Shown: piece after piece, positions 20,801-31,010 of the stretch
Layout of the letters: each line of letters opens with the position of its first letter
Position numbering within the stretch: the stretch's first letter is position 1
Assembly (NCBI RefSeq): GCF_027943255.1
Contig: NC_072896.1
Span: 64,622,501-64,686,500 of the forward strand
Reading direction: 5' to 3'
Source: Anastrepha obliqua
Taxonomy: Eukaryota > Arthropoda > Insecta > Diptera > Tephritidae
Length of the DNA stretch: 64,000 bases
Program-made: the position numbers and the translations under genes
Notes under the pieces: model-generated
Told to the model about the DNA's origin: nothing
The model's database searches: none
What the model saw: the letters and a program-made list of their open reading frames with translations, nothing else

Positions 20801-23576
20801 AGCTAAACTAGACTCAAAACTATGACTATACTAAAAATACAATGAATTCAACAATATAGCAAACTCTACGAAATTGAAAATTCAAGCTTAATAGATTTCG
20901 AAATCTGATTACGTCCGCGAAATGAACTATTGGAGCATTCCGACCATAAATCGTATTGAGACCTTTAACATATGTACATTAAAACGAAGAATTCTAGAAG
21001 TGGTAAGAAAATTAATTTGTATTAAGTTGTAAAGAAGATCAAACATTAATCAAGAGAAAGAATTGTCTTACTTTCAAAAGATTTTAGGTTAATTAAGAAG
21101 ACTGGAATGGTAGGAAGCAATTAAGTGCAAATTCAAAAAGCGCATCTTGTATTCGTTTAATCTGTCTATAGCAAATGTATGATTGGGTCTCCAGATAAAT
21201 GTTGCGTATTCCTACTTGGAATATTGAATTGAATTTGGAGCTATTTCGTCTAACGAAAACTCAAAACTAATTTAGAAATAATGAAGTTAAAGTGACTATT
21301 AATAGGAAGCGACAAATGGTAATCAAATAGAACACCTTAATATTTTATCGAAGAACCCTCTTAGAAATTGTGTATGAATTTGTAACGGTGTAATTAATTT
21401 AGAAAATGTAAAATGATTGCATTTATTAGTATTTAACAAAATTATTAAATTTATTAATATTTCGCAAAACAAAAATAATTTATTGACATCTTGTAGACCG
21501 GATGCATTATCAGACTTGTTAATAACGAAAATATTTTGAAGTCCCCCACATAGCGTAAAAATTTAGAAAAAGAAAACAAAGTACTTATATCATTAATAAA
21601 AATAACGAAAACTAAGATGCTACCTTGGGAAATACCCGAAGTGGCTACGGAGGGTTTAGAGGGAACCTCTTTCGAAACCACTTTTATATAAAGTAATCAA
21701 TCATTTTAGAGAAAAAAAAATGCATAGAACGAATTACGATATCACCTACGGTATACGTACTTGTACATATGTACATACCTATATATGTACACGTATGTAA
21801 ACACATAAATATTATGTACCGAGTTTCGCGTCTTTTCTAAATTAAGTTCAAAACATGAATTATCTCTATTTTTAATTTATCGAAGATGTACATATATGTA
21901 GTTAAAAAGTATTTGCATAATCCTGGCAACGTTAAAATTGGGTCCTGTCTAGTATACTTCGAAAACGCACTGCCATACTAAACTGTTTTTGCAATATTTT
22001 TAATTCACTATACATACCTATACCTGATGTGGACATTTGTAAGTTTTAATGTTGTCTAGAGTATAATTCACTTTTTTATGTGGTGATCAGCGTTATTTAG
22101 CACTCTTGGTATAATGCGCCCAGAAAATTTAGATTTAGATTTTTGCTAATGTGTATGTAGTCCTTTAGAAATACTTTTTTCAGTAAACTCAGACCAACAC
22201 TATTCAAAACTAATTTAACTATTTTATTGCTATTGATTATCGTCATTTCATAAATATTTGTTATTTTCTTAATATCAACATAAATCTTAATCTAGGCCAA
22301 TGAGTATATTCAATCGGTCGCCCGCTGTCTTCAAATGATGCTTCGTATTGACGAATATCGTTTTGCTTTTGTGTCGGTGGACGGCATTAGCACACTGATT
22401 AGTATTCTTTCGTCTCGTGTTAATTTCCAGGTAAGCTTTTAATACAATCACACAGCAATATAAATTAAATACGATTCTTTCAATTTAAGGTGCAATACCA
22501 ATTAGTGTTTTGTTTATGGGTGCTTACTTTCAATCCACTTTTGGCCACCAAAATGAATAAGTTCAGTGTTATACCAATTTTGGCAGATATCCTGAATGAT
22601 TGCGCCAAGGAAAAGGTATACTTAGATTTATATTCAAAAGCATAACTAACGTCGCTTTTATATTATCCTGTTTTAGGTCACTCGCATAATTTTGGCCGTT
22701 TTTCGTAATCTAATTGAGAAACCTACTGATCCGCAAGTAGCGAAGGAGCATTGCATTGCAATGGTTCAGTGCAAAGTTCTGAAACAGTTGTCCATTTTGG
22801 AGCAACGTCGCTTCGATGATGAGGATATCTCCGCCGATGTTGAATTCCTCACCGAGAAACTGCAGAACTCTGTACAAGATTTGAGTTCCTTCGACGAATA
22901 TGCGACTGAGTTACGAAGCGCTCGCCTTGAATGGTCACCAGTGCATAAGTCGGCTAAATTCTGGCGTGAAAATGCTCATCGTTTGAACGAGAAAAATTAC
23001 GAACTATTGCGTATTCTTGTACATTTGTTGGAGACCTCAAAAGATCACATTATACTCTCAGTGGCTTGTTTTGACATTGGGGAATATGTGCGTCATTATC
23101 CAAGAGGCAAACAGTAAGTTTAAGCTCTGCAAGGCATCCGTCAAATGCTAAATAATTGTTCGAAATAATTTTTTGCTAAAGCGTTTTGGAGCAGTTGGGT
23201 GGTAAACAAATTGTAATGCAGCTTCTGGCTCACGACGATCCAAATGTGCGTTATGAAGCTCTCCTAGCGGTACAAAAATTGATGGTACACAATTGGTAAG
23301 ATTGCTAAATGAATTTCATTTCCTAAATTTTTCATTTTGAGTCATTCATTAATTTCAAAGAAATCACATTAGAGCGCATTAACAATCAAATTAATTCAAC
23401 AATGAAACATTCAAGTCCATTTAATAATTGTATCTGTAAAATTAAGTTTGTTAGTCTTTCCAACCATTGAAAAAAATATAAATTCTCTTAGGGAATACTT
23501 GGGCAAACACCTGGAAAAGGAAAGTGAAAATCAACCTCAAAAAGGAGGTTCAGCGCCAATCAGTGGTAAAGCCTAA
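8824..23576 (+). CDS. VhaSFD: V-type proton ATPase subunit H
   Basis: Seven coding exons can be read: 8824-8869, 8969-9447, 22296-22430, 22490-22615, 22677-23113, 23182-23295 and 23492-23576. All introns are GT..AG and all phases agree. The product is 473 residues, the usual length for the family. It starts [19 protein letters not shown] and ends in [10 protein letters not shown]. Recognisable blocks are [59 protein letters not shown] and [20 protein letters not shown], which form the armadillo-like helical repeats. Subunit H sits between the soluble V1 ring and the membrane Vo ring. It is needed for proton pumping and silences detached V1. Exon 1 is only 46 bases after a Kozak-like CAAAATGG. 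Intron 2 is 12,848 bases while introns 1 and 3-6 are 50-200, so the size comes from inserted elements. Confidence 0.95.
9930..10075 (-). mobile_element. diverged 3' end of a Jockey-type LINE
   Basis: The minus strand keeps the spaced landmarks of the 13270-13808 element (a CCAGCATGTAAAGGTACC segment, then GATGATGACCGACGATTA, then CCATACTGGCAGGGCT). It is strongly decayed, with deletions. Confidence 0.45.
10194..11330 (-). pseudogene. pogo/Tigger-type transposase fossil split by a SINE
   Basis: Minus-strand pieces in shifting frames read [56 protein letters not shown] (the DD part of the catalytic triad, followed by SH), [10 protein letters not shown] and [11 protein letters not shown]. They are followed, beyond the SINE at 10543-10865, by a C-terminal tail with [15 protein letters not shown]. 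This order is that of DDE_1 domains in Tigger/pogo elements. Several frameshifts and stops make it dead. The mutated third motif (PSFPVF instead of a PPNTT-like stretch) supports age. Confidence 0.75.
10543..10865 (-). mobile_element. tRNA-derived SINE, full length, with target duplication
   Basis: Same head, body and tail as the copy at 3986-4296. It is flanked by CTATATTA at 10535-10542 and again at 10866-10873. This fixes both borders and shows insertion by retroposition into the older Tigger fossil. Confidence 0.9.
11893..11980 (-). mobile_element. short (CAA)n-tailed retroposon, internally deleted
   Basis: Minus orientation. It keeps the GGGTTCTACGTTACCC-like head and the ATGGGGAATGTTTATACTGC segment followed by a CAA-rich tail. 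The middle of the unit (the CCCGGATTTAT and AAGGACTGTCACT part) is missing. Confidence 0.65.
12745..12832 (-). mobile_element. 3' tail of a Jockey-type LINE
   Basis: The minus strand reads AGATGAGCTAAACGAAGACG, then ACCGGTGAT, and ends in a CAACAACAACA tail. It matches the end of the element at 13270-13808. Confidence 0.65.
12940..13260 (-). pseudogene. decayed LINE reverse transcriptase C-terminus
   Basis: The minus strand reads [12 protein letters not shown], then [18 protein letters not shown], then [14 protein letters not shown], with stops and an indel. This is the late thumb and tail region of an RTE/CR1-type polymerase. It differs from the Jockey-type ends nearby. Confidence 0.65.
13270..13808 (+). 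mobile_element. 3' end of a Jockey-type LINE with CAA tail
   Basis: The open frame starts inside the truncated element ([20 protein letters not shown]) and ends at 13754. It contains a cysteine/histidine motif [17 protein letters not shown] and ends in [10 protein letters not shown]. After the stop comes a short 3' UTR (CACTGACAGGGCTACCAATG) and a (CAA)n tail to about 13808. It is 5'-truncated, as is usual after target-primed reverse transcription, and only the post-polymerase C-terminus remains. Confidence 0.8.
13828..13945 (+). mobile_element. short (CAA)n-tailed retroposon
   Basis: The unit is ACAGTCGGTTCTACGTTACC, GGAACGACCCGGATTTAT, AAGGACTGTCACTTCAGCAG, and a segment ending GGGGAATTTTTATGCTGC before a CA-rich tail. 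Four more copies occur in the window (11893, 31606, 34683, 48998). It has no coding frame and no clear A or B box. Confidence 0.8.
13962..14092 (+). repeat. relative of the (CAA)n-tailed retroposon head
   Basis: It begins like the retroposon head (GGTTCTACGTTACCGGAATG) but continues with unrelated GC-rich sequence (CTAGGGCTGGCGCCCCAGGA, TCTCTGGTGTACCGTATCCG). It may be a second family sharing a promoter-like head. Confidence 0.5.
14099..14480 (-). pseudogene. 5' part of an RTE-type LINE (start of endonuclease)
   Basis: The minus strand has a GC-richer leader (14350-14480) followed by a frame with [21 protein letters not shown], the opening block of AP-type LINE endonucleases. It stops abruptly after KMHTRLKI. 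Rest of the element absent. Confidence 0.7.
15121..16430 (-). mobile_element. complete mariner-superfamily transposon, DD41D (rosa-like)
   Basis: The termini are inverted: CAGGGTGGCTGATGAA at 15121 and its complement ending at 16430. Both are flanked by TA (TATA on the left, TATA on the right). At 1,310 bp with one uninterrupted transposase gene, every part needed for movement appears present. Confidence 0.92.
15261..16316 (-). CDS. DD41D mariner-superfamily transposase, intact
   Basis: The product is 351 residues with no stop or frameshift. The N-terminal half holds two helix-turn-helix units: a homeodomain-like segment around residues 10-55 and [20 protein letters not shown] around 92-111. 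The catalytic core has a first Asp in [11 protein letters not shown] and a second in [10 protein letters not shown]. The third lies in the segment [18 protein letters not shown], 41 residues after the second (counted on the sequence). That spacing defines the rosa group, known from Ceratitis. Many relatives read SCDLTPLD or SPDLTPLD where this copy has LPDFTAPD; the catalytic Asp is kept. The enzyme would cut and paste the element at TA sites. Confidence 0.9.
   Translation of the reverse strand: MDNWDTQTRIWIVRRYHALESVVLVQREYRRMFGGDPPSRWTIMRLVNNFAEQGTVARRPYHRNPPVRTEETIAAVAAAIQSNPRVSTRSLSAQLGVSRQSLQTIMHKDLDLFPYKIQMVNKLNAADLPIRLEFCQKILQMLEEDQNMLNCLFMSDEAHFDLNGNVNKQHCRIWSTSNPQILHETELHPLRVTVWCAVSSRCIVGPYFFEENDHTVTVTGDRYLKMLKEFFYPELRRKRIPFNSVRFQQDGATSHIAQTVMTELRRKFPNKLISRNFEFRWPPRLPDFTAPDFFLWGLCKQEVYKTKPTNLDELKQSIRVTIAAIPVATLKAAMNNFLLRCRTCVNELGGI
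16707..17247 (+). mobile_element. internally deleted rosa-like (DD41D) element
   Basis: The inverted ends (GGGTTATTCAATAGGTGCGC and the complement of GCGCTCTTTCTGAATACCCC) sit next to TA. A frame starting at 16817 ([20 protein letters not shown]) gives the transposase N-terminus. After a deletion, [20 protein letters not shown] gives the C-terminus, ending at 17139. The catalytic core is missing, so it can only move with help from another copy. Confidence 0.85.
17258..17440 (-). pseudogene. fragment of another rosa-like transposon
   Basis: The segment TTGTTCAAGCGAAAAGCG with the preceding AATATTTCTCAACA matches the 36350-36420 part of the deleted element at 35641-36521. No inverted end is seen. 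Diverged. Confidence 0.5.
18290..19230 (+). pseudogene. decayed Tc1/mariner-superfamily transposase
   Basis: Pieces in three frames read [40 protein letters not shown], then [39 protein letters not shown] and [14 protein letters not shown]. The HTH, central and DDE-third-motif parts are therefore present in order. Many stops (for example just after LTPSQT) and small deletions have destroyed the gene. It differs from the rosa-like elements nearby. Confidence 0.75.
20049..20319 (+). CDS. candidate exon inside VhaSFD intron 2 (nested gene or alternative 3' exon)
   Basis: An open frame runs from a splice-acceptor-like CTAG at 20045-20048 to a stop at 20283-20285 (78 codons). The internal Met at 20079 starts [20 protein letters not shown]. 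The frame is glutamine- and serine-rich and ends [15 protein letters not shown] lies at 20314. The segment is far richer in GC than the intron around it. From that acceptor the frame is in phase with VhaSFD exon 2. Two readings fit: an alternative last exon truncating subunit H after about 175 residues, or the last exon of a separate nested gene. I recognise no domain. A chance open frame is still possible. Confidence 0.4.
20690..21690 (-). pseudogene. decayed CR1/Jockey-group LINE polymerase
   Basis: The minus strand keeps [22 protein letters not shown] with [13 protein letters not shown] (the YADD box mutated to YVGD) at 21681-21530. Farther on it keeps [19 protein letters not shown] near 21200. 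The region between is broken. Host target borders not seen. Confidence 0.65.
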
Positions 23577-24300
23577 GTAACTTAAAAAATATGCGTTCGC
23601 TTGTCAAAAACAATCGGCTATAATGTACGCCGACTAGGTGTCGATGAAATAAATGTTGATTGTACTAAAATTCTCCTAAAATAATAAATACCATAATAAT
23701 TTATAGTTACTTTGAATAAATATAGCTCCATCTTAAAAAACTGAAGTATAACAGCAGCAGCAGAAGTGTACATGAAAATTCTGGCAGTTCAATCCAAAAA
23801 ATTGTATTTTATATTTAATTGTTTCATCATTCCATTTTATTTTGCGTACTATTATTTAAAAATTATTATTGTTGTTGTTGAAATATTTTGATCGCTATGT
23901 TTGTTTTTATTATTATTCTACAAAGTTTGTGCATCATTTTAAAAAAATTGAGTCAGTATTTTTGGGATGTATACTGCTGAAATATTATGCAAATATAGTT
24001 AATCGAAGAAATTCAATGAATATTTTAATGAATGTATTATATAATAAATATAGACAAATGAAGATTTAAAGTATAAAAATGCAACGTTTTCTTAATGACA
24101 CAGGGTAAGTACTTATCTTAAACGAAGATTGGGTAATGCATTTTTTTATTATTAGATCATAAACATTTGTGTTTTTCATGGGCTCAACTTTTCAAAGTAG
24201 CCAACAAGAGACATTGTAGAATCACTAGTTTTCAGAATAAAAATATCCGTCAGGCATGTAGTTGTCAGAGCTGTAAAGGAGTGAAATCACAAATTATGTT
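23577..24300 (+). other. 3' UTR and downstream flank of VhaSFD
   Basis: Candidate poly(A) signals AATAAA occur at about 23650, 23682 and 23716 after the stop at 23576. The remainder is AT-rich without a gene. Confidence 0.5.
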
Positions 24301-24745
24301 TTATTAAAATTTCACTTTGCTGCCGTAGCCGAAGGGTTTGTGCGCCTCTATCAGTCGTAAGCGAGAGTTTTATGCAGAGATGACTGGATGCGAAACTCTT
24401 TTTCTCGTGAGAGCGCTGAAAAATGTGCATTTTTTATAAGATTCGTCAGTGATGCCACACCGGAAGAAACTTTCAATGGGTATTTTTTAAACAAAAATTG
24501 GGAGGTTTGAGCTTCCACACGGCCATTGAGGTTAGTATATAGTGCGCGGTTGTCCAGTAGCCTTATATCACTCGTAAACACCTACATATACTAAAAACAA
24601 GCGCAATCCGTATGAAATATGTACATAAATAAGCAAAAAATTTAAAATTTGTAATAGTGGAATATAGTGAACAGAGTGGTTCCAACTCTCATTCTGGCTA
24701 TCTTTATACAATCGTCCCTTATAAAGTTTATATTATAATTAGGCC
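24300..24745. other. unassigned stretch with a SINE-head-like motif
   Basis: TGCTGCCGTAGCCGAAGGGT at 24319 resembles the A-box part of the SINE family, but the expected body does not follow. The rest (AGTTTTATGCAGAGATGACTGG onward) is not recognised. Confidence 0.3.
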
Positions 24746-26335
24746 TCTTTATTTGCGGGTTGTGTGACCGAAGAAATAAATTTGAAGTTCTCCATTTTTC
24801 TAATACCTCCTCTTCTTGGGATTTATAACAGTAATTTGTTATTATGCTGCTATAGCAAGGGGGCTTCTACACTTGATTGTAGCTGGAATGCTTCTTTGGC
24901 TTTAAGATCGGCTTGTTCGTTTCCTTTAATTCCTACGTGGCCTGGAATCCAAATAATTTTGATTATTTTTGATTACTTTTGATTCAGCTGGTAAATAACT
25001 GCTTGTTCTACAGCTGCAAGTTCTGCATTAAAGATTCCTGCATGTGGCGGTAATAGAGCTTGTCTCAGAGTTTTAAAGGAGTCACGTGAAGTTTCTTCTA
25101 TTAAAGCGTAAGTTGAGGTGTCATTATGGTTGGATCCGTCAGTGAGCAATACAAGTTCTGGGTTAAATTCATTTTTTGTACTTCCATAGGCAGTTTTGAA
25201 GATTTCAGCATTTGTGTTTTTTTTTTTTTTTTTTGAATTGACAGAGTATCGTATCCGTATGAAACTTAACATTAGATGGGACCCAATTTTTTGGTGCTTG
25301 TGCCGGTATAGGTGTCTTTATATTGTTAATATAGCGTGTTATGTTTTCCAAAGCGCTTGCCTTTCTGCCGGTTACCATTCATTTATTCCCGGATTGTTGT
25401 TCCCACATGTAAGGGTGTAAGGGGTGATCTCGAAGTGTCATGGCTTAGCTGTGAGACTAGCTGACCTCCTATGTAGTAGCCAATTGATATCATGATACCG
25501 CGCCTCAAGTCTGAGGGCATCAACCGGTGTTGCCATGAGCAGTCCTGCTGCTGTTCGAAAACATCTATACATTGCCGTGTTAATTTTGTTTTTGTTTTTT
25601 TCGGATGTCCATCAGTATATCGTAACTCCGTGTTGAATTATTCCTTCCGATATAGTTCGACATATTGAAATGGCAACATCTATACGTGGTCCTTTTTTTC
25701 TGGTGCAGAAGATTCTTAGTAGGTTATTAACCTTCCCCAATTTTTCGCAAATTGTGTTGACATGCTCATTCCAAGTGCTTTTCTGGAAAAGGTGTTCAGG
25801 GTTTTAGTCGAATTTCCTGGTTGCTTAATTTTAGCAAGGTCATGTTCCATTTTTGTTCTTTGCAGATGTGCATAGCATCCGCCTTATTCATGGGTACCAC
25901 TGCTCCTGTTGCTTTTGCCCACTGTTGTACTTTGGTGTTGACTTTATTCAAAGTGCTGTTTATTTGTTCTGTTGTGCCTGGGGATACCACATAAATGTTC
26001 TCAGCATATACACCAATAAAGTCCACGTCATTTATGTTTCTACTACTTTTAAAAAAGGTGTTACAGTATACTGCAAATAATATGACTGACAGCGGTGATC
26101 ATTATGCTAGGCCATGGTCTAGGGTACGAATTTTCGAAAGAAGCCCATCCACGATGCGACATAAAAGAATGGACAGTTTTTAATACTTATGCAGGCACGC
26201 CCCATCTGGTAAGTTCTTTTAATACAACAAATGAAATTACCCTATCAAGTGCTTTTTCTATATCTTCTGATAACATTATGTTTGTGTGCTTTAATGTTGG
26301 CTTTAGTTTTTACCGCTTAAGTACGACATAATGTA

Positions 26336-27920
26336 CACATGCCCCACAAAGTCTGCGTTCACCCGAAAAGCCTTCTTAAATTTATTAAAAACAAAATAGA
26401 ATAATATGATTAAATTGAAATCTTTACAATTTGTTTATTCACTACATTCCCAGCTTTTAAGGGCAAAAAAAAACAAGGTTCCTCACTTCACTTTTTAGAT
26501 AACGGGAAAATAATTTCAGCAGCATGTAAATGTGGCACCAAAAAGTCTGCGTTCAGCCTGTTTATTTTAATGATACCGTTAATTTTAAGATATTTTTCTT
26601 TGTTTATATTAATTTTTGATTGAGCATTACTTCGACTGAATGGTAACAAAGCTTGATGAACATTTTATTTATAACTGGAGATAATTAAAGAACATGGAAG
26701 GAAAGGGAAAAGAAATAAGCGTTTCTGAGAGGAAAATAATTATAAAAATGTGGAAAGACGGAAAAAGTTTCCGAAATATTGGAAAATCTATTGGGCGAAC
26801 GTATTCCTCTATTCAGCGAGTTGTAACAAATTTTCGGCAAACTGGAATTTTTACATCTAAGCCCAAATTATCGACCCGGGAAGAGCGTTCTATAATCAAC
26901 TTGGCAAAGGTTAACCCCCGGATTACATCTCCAAAATTAGTTGAAAACATAAATCAAACATTTAAAGAAAGTATTTGCGCTGAAACTGCCAGAAATGTTC
27001 TACGTCAAGCTGGATATCAGGTAGAGTCGCCCAAAGGAAGCCTTTCATTTCTCTTGTGAACAGACGTAAACGCATTCAGATTGCTAATGAGTACATAAAT
27101 AAGCCTCCCGAGTTCTGGAAAAAAGTAATATATTAAGACGAAAGTAAATTTTGTATATTCGGAATAAAAGGCCGTCAAATTGTTTGGCGAAAACCTGGAA
27201 CTGCTCTTGAAAAGCAAAATCTTGTTGGCACGGTTAAGCACGGAGGTGACGGGGTTATGGTTTGGGGCTGCATGGTGGCAAATGGGGTGGGTCAGTTAGA
27301 ATTTATTGATTCGACGATGGATAAATGGGGATACTTGAACATACTAAAACGGAAATTAAAGCAAAGTGCAGAAAATCTCGGCTTATCAAGAACATTTTGG
27401 TTTCAACGACCCGAAGCACACAGCCGATATCGTTAAGCTTTGGCTCATGTACAACGCCACAAAACAGCTTAACACACCGCCACAGTCCCCAGATCTTAAC
27501 CCCATCGAGCATCTGTGGGATCTATTGGGAAAAAGAATTCGTCAGCAAGTGATTACTAGTAAAGAGGTTTTGCGGAGTGTCATGCAGGCAGAATGGAGGA
27601 GGATAACAGCAGAGGAAACAGAGAAACTAGTAAGTTCAATGCCAAATAGGCTGAGTGAAGTCCTGAAGCAACGTGGATATACAACTAAATATTAGATTTA
27701 ATTTTTGTATATAGCAGACTTCATGGTCGCTTTATTTACTTGTTACAGCCATTATTCACCGTTATCTAAAAACTTATGTGAGGAATATTGAAATTTATTT
27801 TTGTTTTTGAAACTTAAACATATAAATATATACAAATTTATAAAAATTATAAAATCAGGTTGTGTGTTCCATTCACTAAAAAGTTATTGTATGGTGAACG
27901 CAGACTTTGTGGGGCATGTG
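26336..27920 (+). mobile_element. Tc1-type (DD34E-like) transposon nested in the I-clade LINE
   Basis: Inverted ends CACATGCCCCACAAAGTCTG (26336) and its complement (ending 27920) are flanked by TA. An extra internal copy of AAAGTCTGCGTTCA lies near 26550, so the left end has an IR/DR layout. It contains a damaged transposase gene. Confidence 0.9.
26694..27695 (+). pseudogene. Tc1-type transposase, two or more frame breaks
   Basis: The N-terminal frame 26694-27059 has the paired HTH (ISVSERKIIIKMWKDGKSFR, IGRTYSSIQRVVTNFRQTG). After a frame break at about 27045, a region with VMVWGCMVANGVGQLEFID follows. A further frame (27366-27695) has NDPKHTADIVKLW and PQSPDLNPIEHLWDLLGKRI, giving the second D and the terminal E of a DDE triad. 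The first catalytic Asp region around 27140 contains a stop (ILRRK). The ends look complete, so trans-mobilisation is conceivable. Confidence 0.85.
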
Positions 27921-29843
27921 TATGTACTCCATGATGTGGCAAGAAAGCATGTTGCTCTGGTAGAAAATGAGATTTGCAGTTTTCTCTAATTTCACGTGCC
28001 GAAATTGTATCAAATACCTTGGCCCAGACTAAGATAAGCGATATATGTCGGTACCGTTCCACCAGGTTAGCACTTTTATTTGGTTTGGATATCGGTGCTA
28101 GGATTGCCAACTTCCAGTAATGCGGAAAAGTTCCAGTTTCAACGATTCTGGTGTATAATAGACATATCCGGATCTTTAAGGAGATATGTGACTGTTGGAT
28201 CATGGAATATGTTATTTTATCAATAGCTGGCGTTGTACCTTTTGAATTTCTTATAGCTATATTGAGGTCTTCAATTGTTATTTTATTAAACGTATAGTGT
28301 GGATTGTGTACTCCACCGGGAAGGGAGTCAATCTTATAGCTTTGTTTGGCCCTTATAATTAGCGTATCAAAAGATTTGTCAGAGCCAATTGAACTCCATG
28401 TGTCGGCTAATTTATCAGCTATCGTTTGTGAGTGAGTTAAGCATTGGATTTCTTAAAATATAGTGGGGAAGCTTATGTATTGAGGCGATTTGATTTTGTA
28501 CCATATTGTCTTTGTGTTCATAGTAGGGTTAAGAGAGTTAACGAAATTTTTCGATATATCCCTCTTGGCCTGTATACATGCTCGCCTAGCCTGCGCGCAC
28601 AGTTTTTTATACCATATTTTATAACATTTGCCAAATTTCGTTTTGATTCATAGGTGTTCTTTAGATCAATTAGCTCGGCTATCTCGGCATTGAATCATAC
28701 GGGGTTTTTTCGTAAGATGGTATTTTTTTTTGTTGGCATGGATTCATTTGCAGACTTTCTGATTATTTTCTTTATATTTGCTGCTTTTGGTTAACGTTCT
28801 TCGTTACTACAAATTCTTCGCCTATCTGTTCGGTTTTTTTTCGAAAAAAAGTTCCGAATTTGCTTGCTACCAAACCTGGTTTAAATTTTTTAAAACCGGG
28901 TGTGATGTTGTTAAATATTAAAATCGGGAAGTGATCGCTTCCTTGTGGGGAACAATTCCAGGATAGGATACTTGCCAGTTCCACACTAGCCATAGATACA
29001 TCTACAGCTGTCAGAGTGTTTTTTGTATTGAGTAGTTTTGGCGAACCATCATTTAAGACGATTCTATTATTTGCGAACTCCTCCCATATTTTCCCGTTAC
29101 GGTTCGTGGTTTACGATCCCCATAATATATTATGTGAGTTAAGATCACCTAGCAATAGATGATGCCCAGTGCTGTAGGCTGGAATATTATCTAGCAGTTG
29201 CGTTGTGAGATATGCATCTACTCCATGCACGGTAATGGATTGATGAAGAAGGTTATTGCTGGATACCACACGATTTGATACGTTAAGTGTACTTTTTATA
29301 AGGAAGACAATGCCAGATTTGCAGTACTGAAGATCTTTGTTGTGGTGAAAGAGTTTATAATTAGGTAAATGCAGTAGATGTAGATTTTTTTGCACTATGT
29401 GTGTTTCTTGTAATATAATAATATCGGGGTTATGTTTTGAAACTAATAATTCAAGGGCGTATATGTTGTTAATATAACCTTGTATATTCCATTGAAGGAG
29501 TGACAGATTAAATCCGATGTCCATATTTTCAATTGTTTAGAGTAAAATTATTTGTTTTTAATTTTTATTTTATTTATTTATTAAAAGTCTATGTTGCTGT
29601 CAAATTTGTTGAGATGAAGTTTTAATTTTTGTGTTAAATTTGTTTTGGTGATTGGAGTATTTGCGTTTGAGTGCATTCTCTAGAGTTTTGATTTGTGTTA
29701 AAAATGGATATTGGTGATTGGAATGGCAAAGTGTTGGTATCTGAAGTTGAGCTTTGTTGTGGGGAGGAATAATTTTCAGCAGAAATAGTACGAGTTTTGT
29801 TTTCCTTTAGGGTTAGTTTGTGTTGATGATGTAGAAGAATCTG

Positions 29844-31010
29844 TCAAAATTTTATTTTCAGTGTTTTTTTATTATTTGTAGTTCCGGAAGGAATATTATC
29901 TGCGGATAAGACATTTTTTGTGACACTAACATAGGAGCTAAGCCGTTCGGAAAGTGGTAAACTCTTTTTATATTTGCGGCGCGCTTCGCCGGTACTACAT
30001 TTCTCTAGGGTTTTTATCTTGAGGATTTCCCTGGCCTGGATATATTTGGTGCAATTCCTGTCTGAAGATGGGTGCTCTTCGGCGCAGTTGGCGCATTGAG
30101 TACGAATACACTTGTCAAGATTGTGAGGTGGAGGATTGCAATTATTACATGTTCGATTACTATTGCACCGTTTTTGGGTATGTCCAAACTTTTGGCAGTT
30201 TCTGCAACGCATCGGGCTTGGGATATAAGGTTGAACCTTGACTTTGTACCATGCTACTTCTACGGCGTCAGGAAGTTGGAAAAGATCATCCTCGATTTGG
30301 CGGGTAAATTTGTAGTCACCCGTAACATGTTGATCCTTCATTTCTCCGATTATTTCGTCTTCCGTAAAGTGCTTTAGACAAGGCGAGTAGATTACACCTT
30401 TCATCGAATTCAATGTCTCATGTAAATTAACATTAATGGGGCATAGGTTAGGAAACGATTTAGCTTTTAGGAACTTATCTGCGATTCGAGCGTTGCGTGT
30501 CAAGACGAGTAAGTTACCGTCGCGGAGTTGTGAGATTGAGTTTATCTCCGTCGAAATAGCTTCAATCGATTTTTTAATGGCAAATGGGCTCAAAACATTT
30601 TTCTAATAGCGGTCGCCCCTCGGCAGGCAATGGCAAACCTCCGAGTGTATCTGCCGTTCGGAGTCGGCTTAAAACTGTAGGTCCCTCCATTTGTGGAACA
30701 ACATCAAGACGCACACCACAAATAAGAGGAGGAGCTCGGCCAAACACCCAAAAATGGTGTACGCGCCAATTATATATATACATATATATATATAAATGGG
30801 CTCAGCTGAGGAAGAAGCTTAGTATTGTCGGCAGAAGATATCAATATAAATTTAGGGTTATGTGCTGTGGGGCACTTTTTAGGGAGTTCAGGAAAAATGT
30901 CTTGATTTGGGTTAGGTTTCTTTTTCTTCCTTTTGGGATTATCCAGGAGGTCTGCTAATGCTGAAAAGCGATTTAGTTACTTATCTGGAGGTCCGGCACC
31001 ATTATTGAGC
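29844..31010 (-). pseudogene. I-clade LINE ORF1 (CCHC nucleocapsid-like), split by a SINE
   Basis: The piece 29844-30581 encodes a conserved ORF1 with three zinc knuckles: CRNCQKFGHTQKRC, CNNCNPPPHNLDKC and CANCAEEHPSSDRNC. Beyond the SINE the frame continues upstream as ADLLDNPKRKKKKPNPNQDI and ends SADNTKLLPQLSPF. The join at AKLLPQLSPFAIKK-like sequence is exact once one copy of the 11-base target duplication is removed. The protein would bind LINE RNA. Confidence 0.8.
30593..30793 (+). mobile_element. 5'-truncated tRNA-derived SINE with 11-base target duplication
   Basis: The body begins at AAACATTTTTCTAATAGCGG, so the tRNA-like head is missing. It ends in an (AT)n tail. AAATGGGCTCA occurs at 30582-30592 and 30794-30804. 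The host sequence is the ORF1 of the I-clade LINE, so the SINE came later. Confidence 0.93.

Larger units (their letters stand above)
9448..22295 (+). other. giant second intron of VhaSFD
   Basis: The donor is GTAAGT after LTVN and the acceptor is TCTAG before ANEYIQ. It contains at least ten mobile-element pieces on both strands, listed separately, plus a possible exon at 20049-20285. Stretches without a recognised feature are 9448-9925, 11340-11880, 11985-12740, 14490-15115, 16440-16700, 17445-18285, 19240-20040 and 20330-20680. 12170-12450 has higher GC and an open plus-strand frame but no motif I know. Confidence 0.85.
24970..29524 (-). pseudogene. I-clade LINE ORF2 (endonuclease, reverse transcriptase, RNase H)
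   Basis: The start MDIGFNLSLLQWNIQGYINN opens the endonuclease, with IIILQETH and HHLLLGDLNSHNILWG. The C-terminal endonuclease block is SPQGSDHFPIL near 28920. Polymerase blocks are FPHYWKLAILAPISKPNKS (28120) and LPEQHAF (27960). After the Tc1 insertion come SEDIEKALDRVISF (26260) and FIGVYAENIYVVSPGT (26010). The catalytic YADD box is YAEN, which removes both metal-binding aspartates. RNase H reads LLTDGSN, then FNAELAAVEQAVIY, then IKIIWIPGHVGIKGNEQADL. In the I clade the enzyme copies its own RNA at nicked DNA. Here it is a relic with several frameshifts. Confidence 0.8.
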
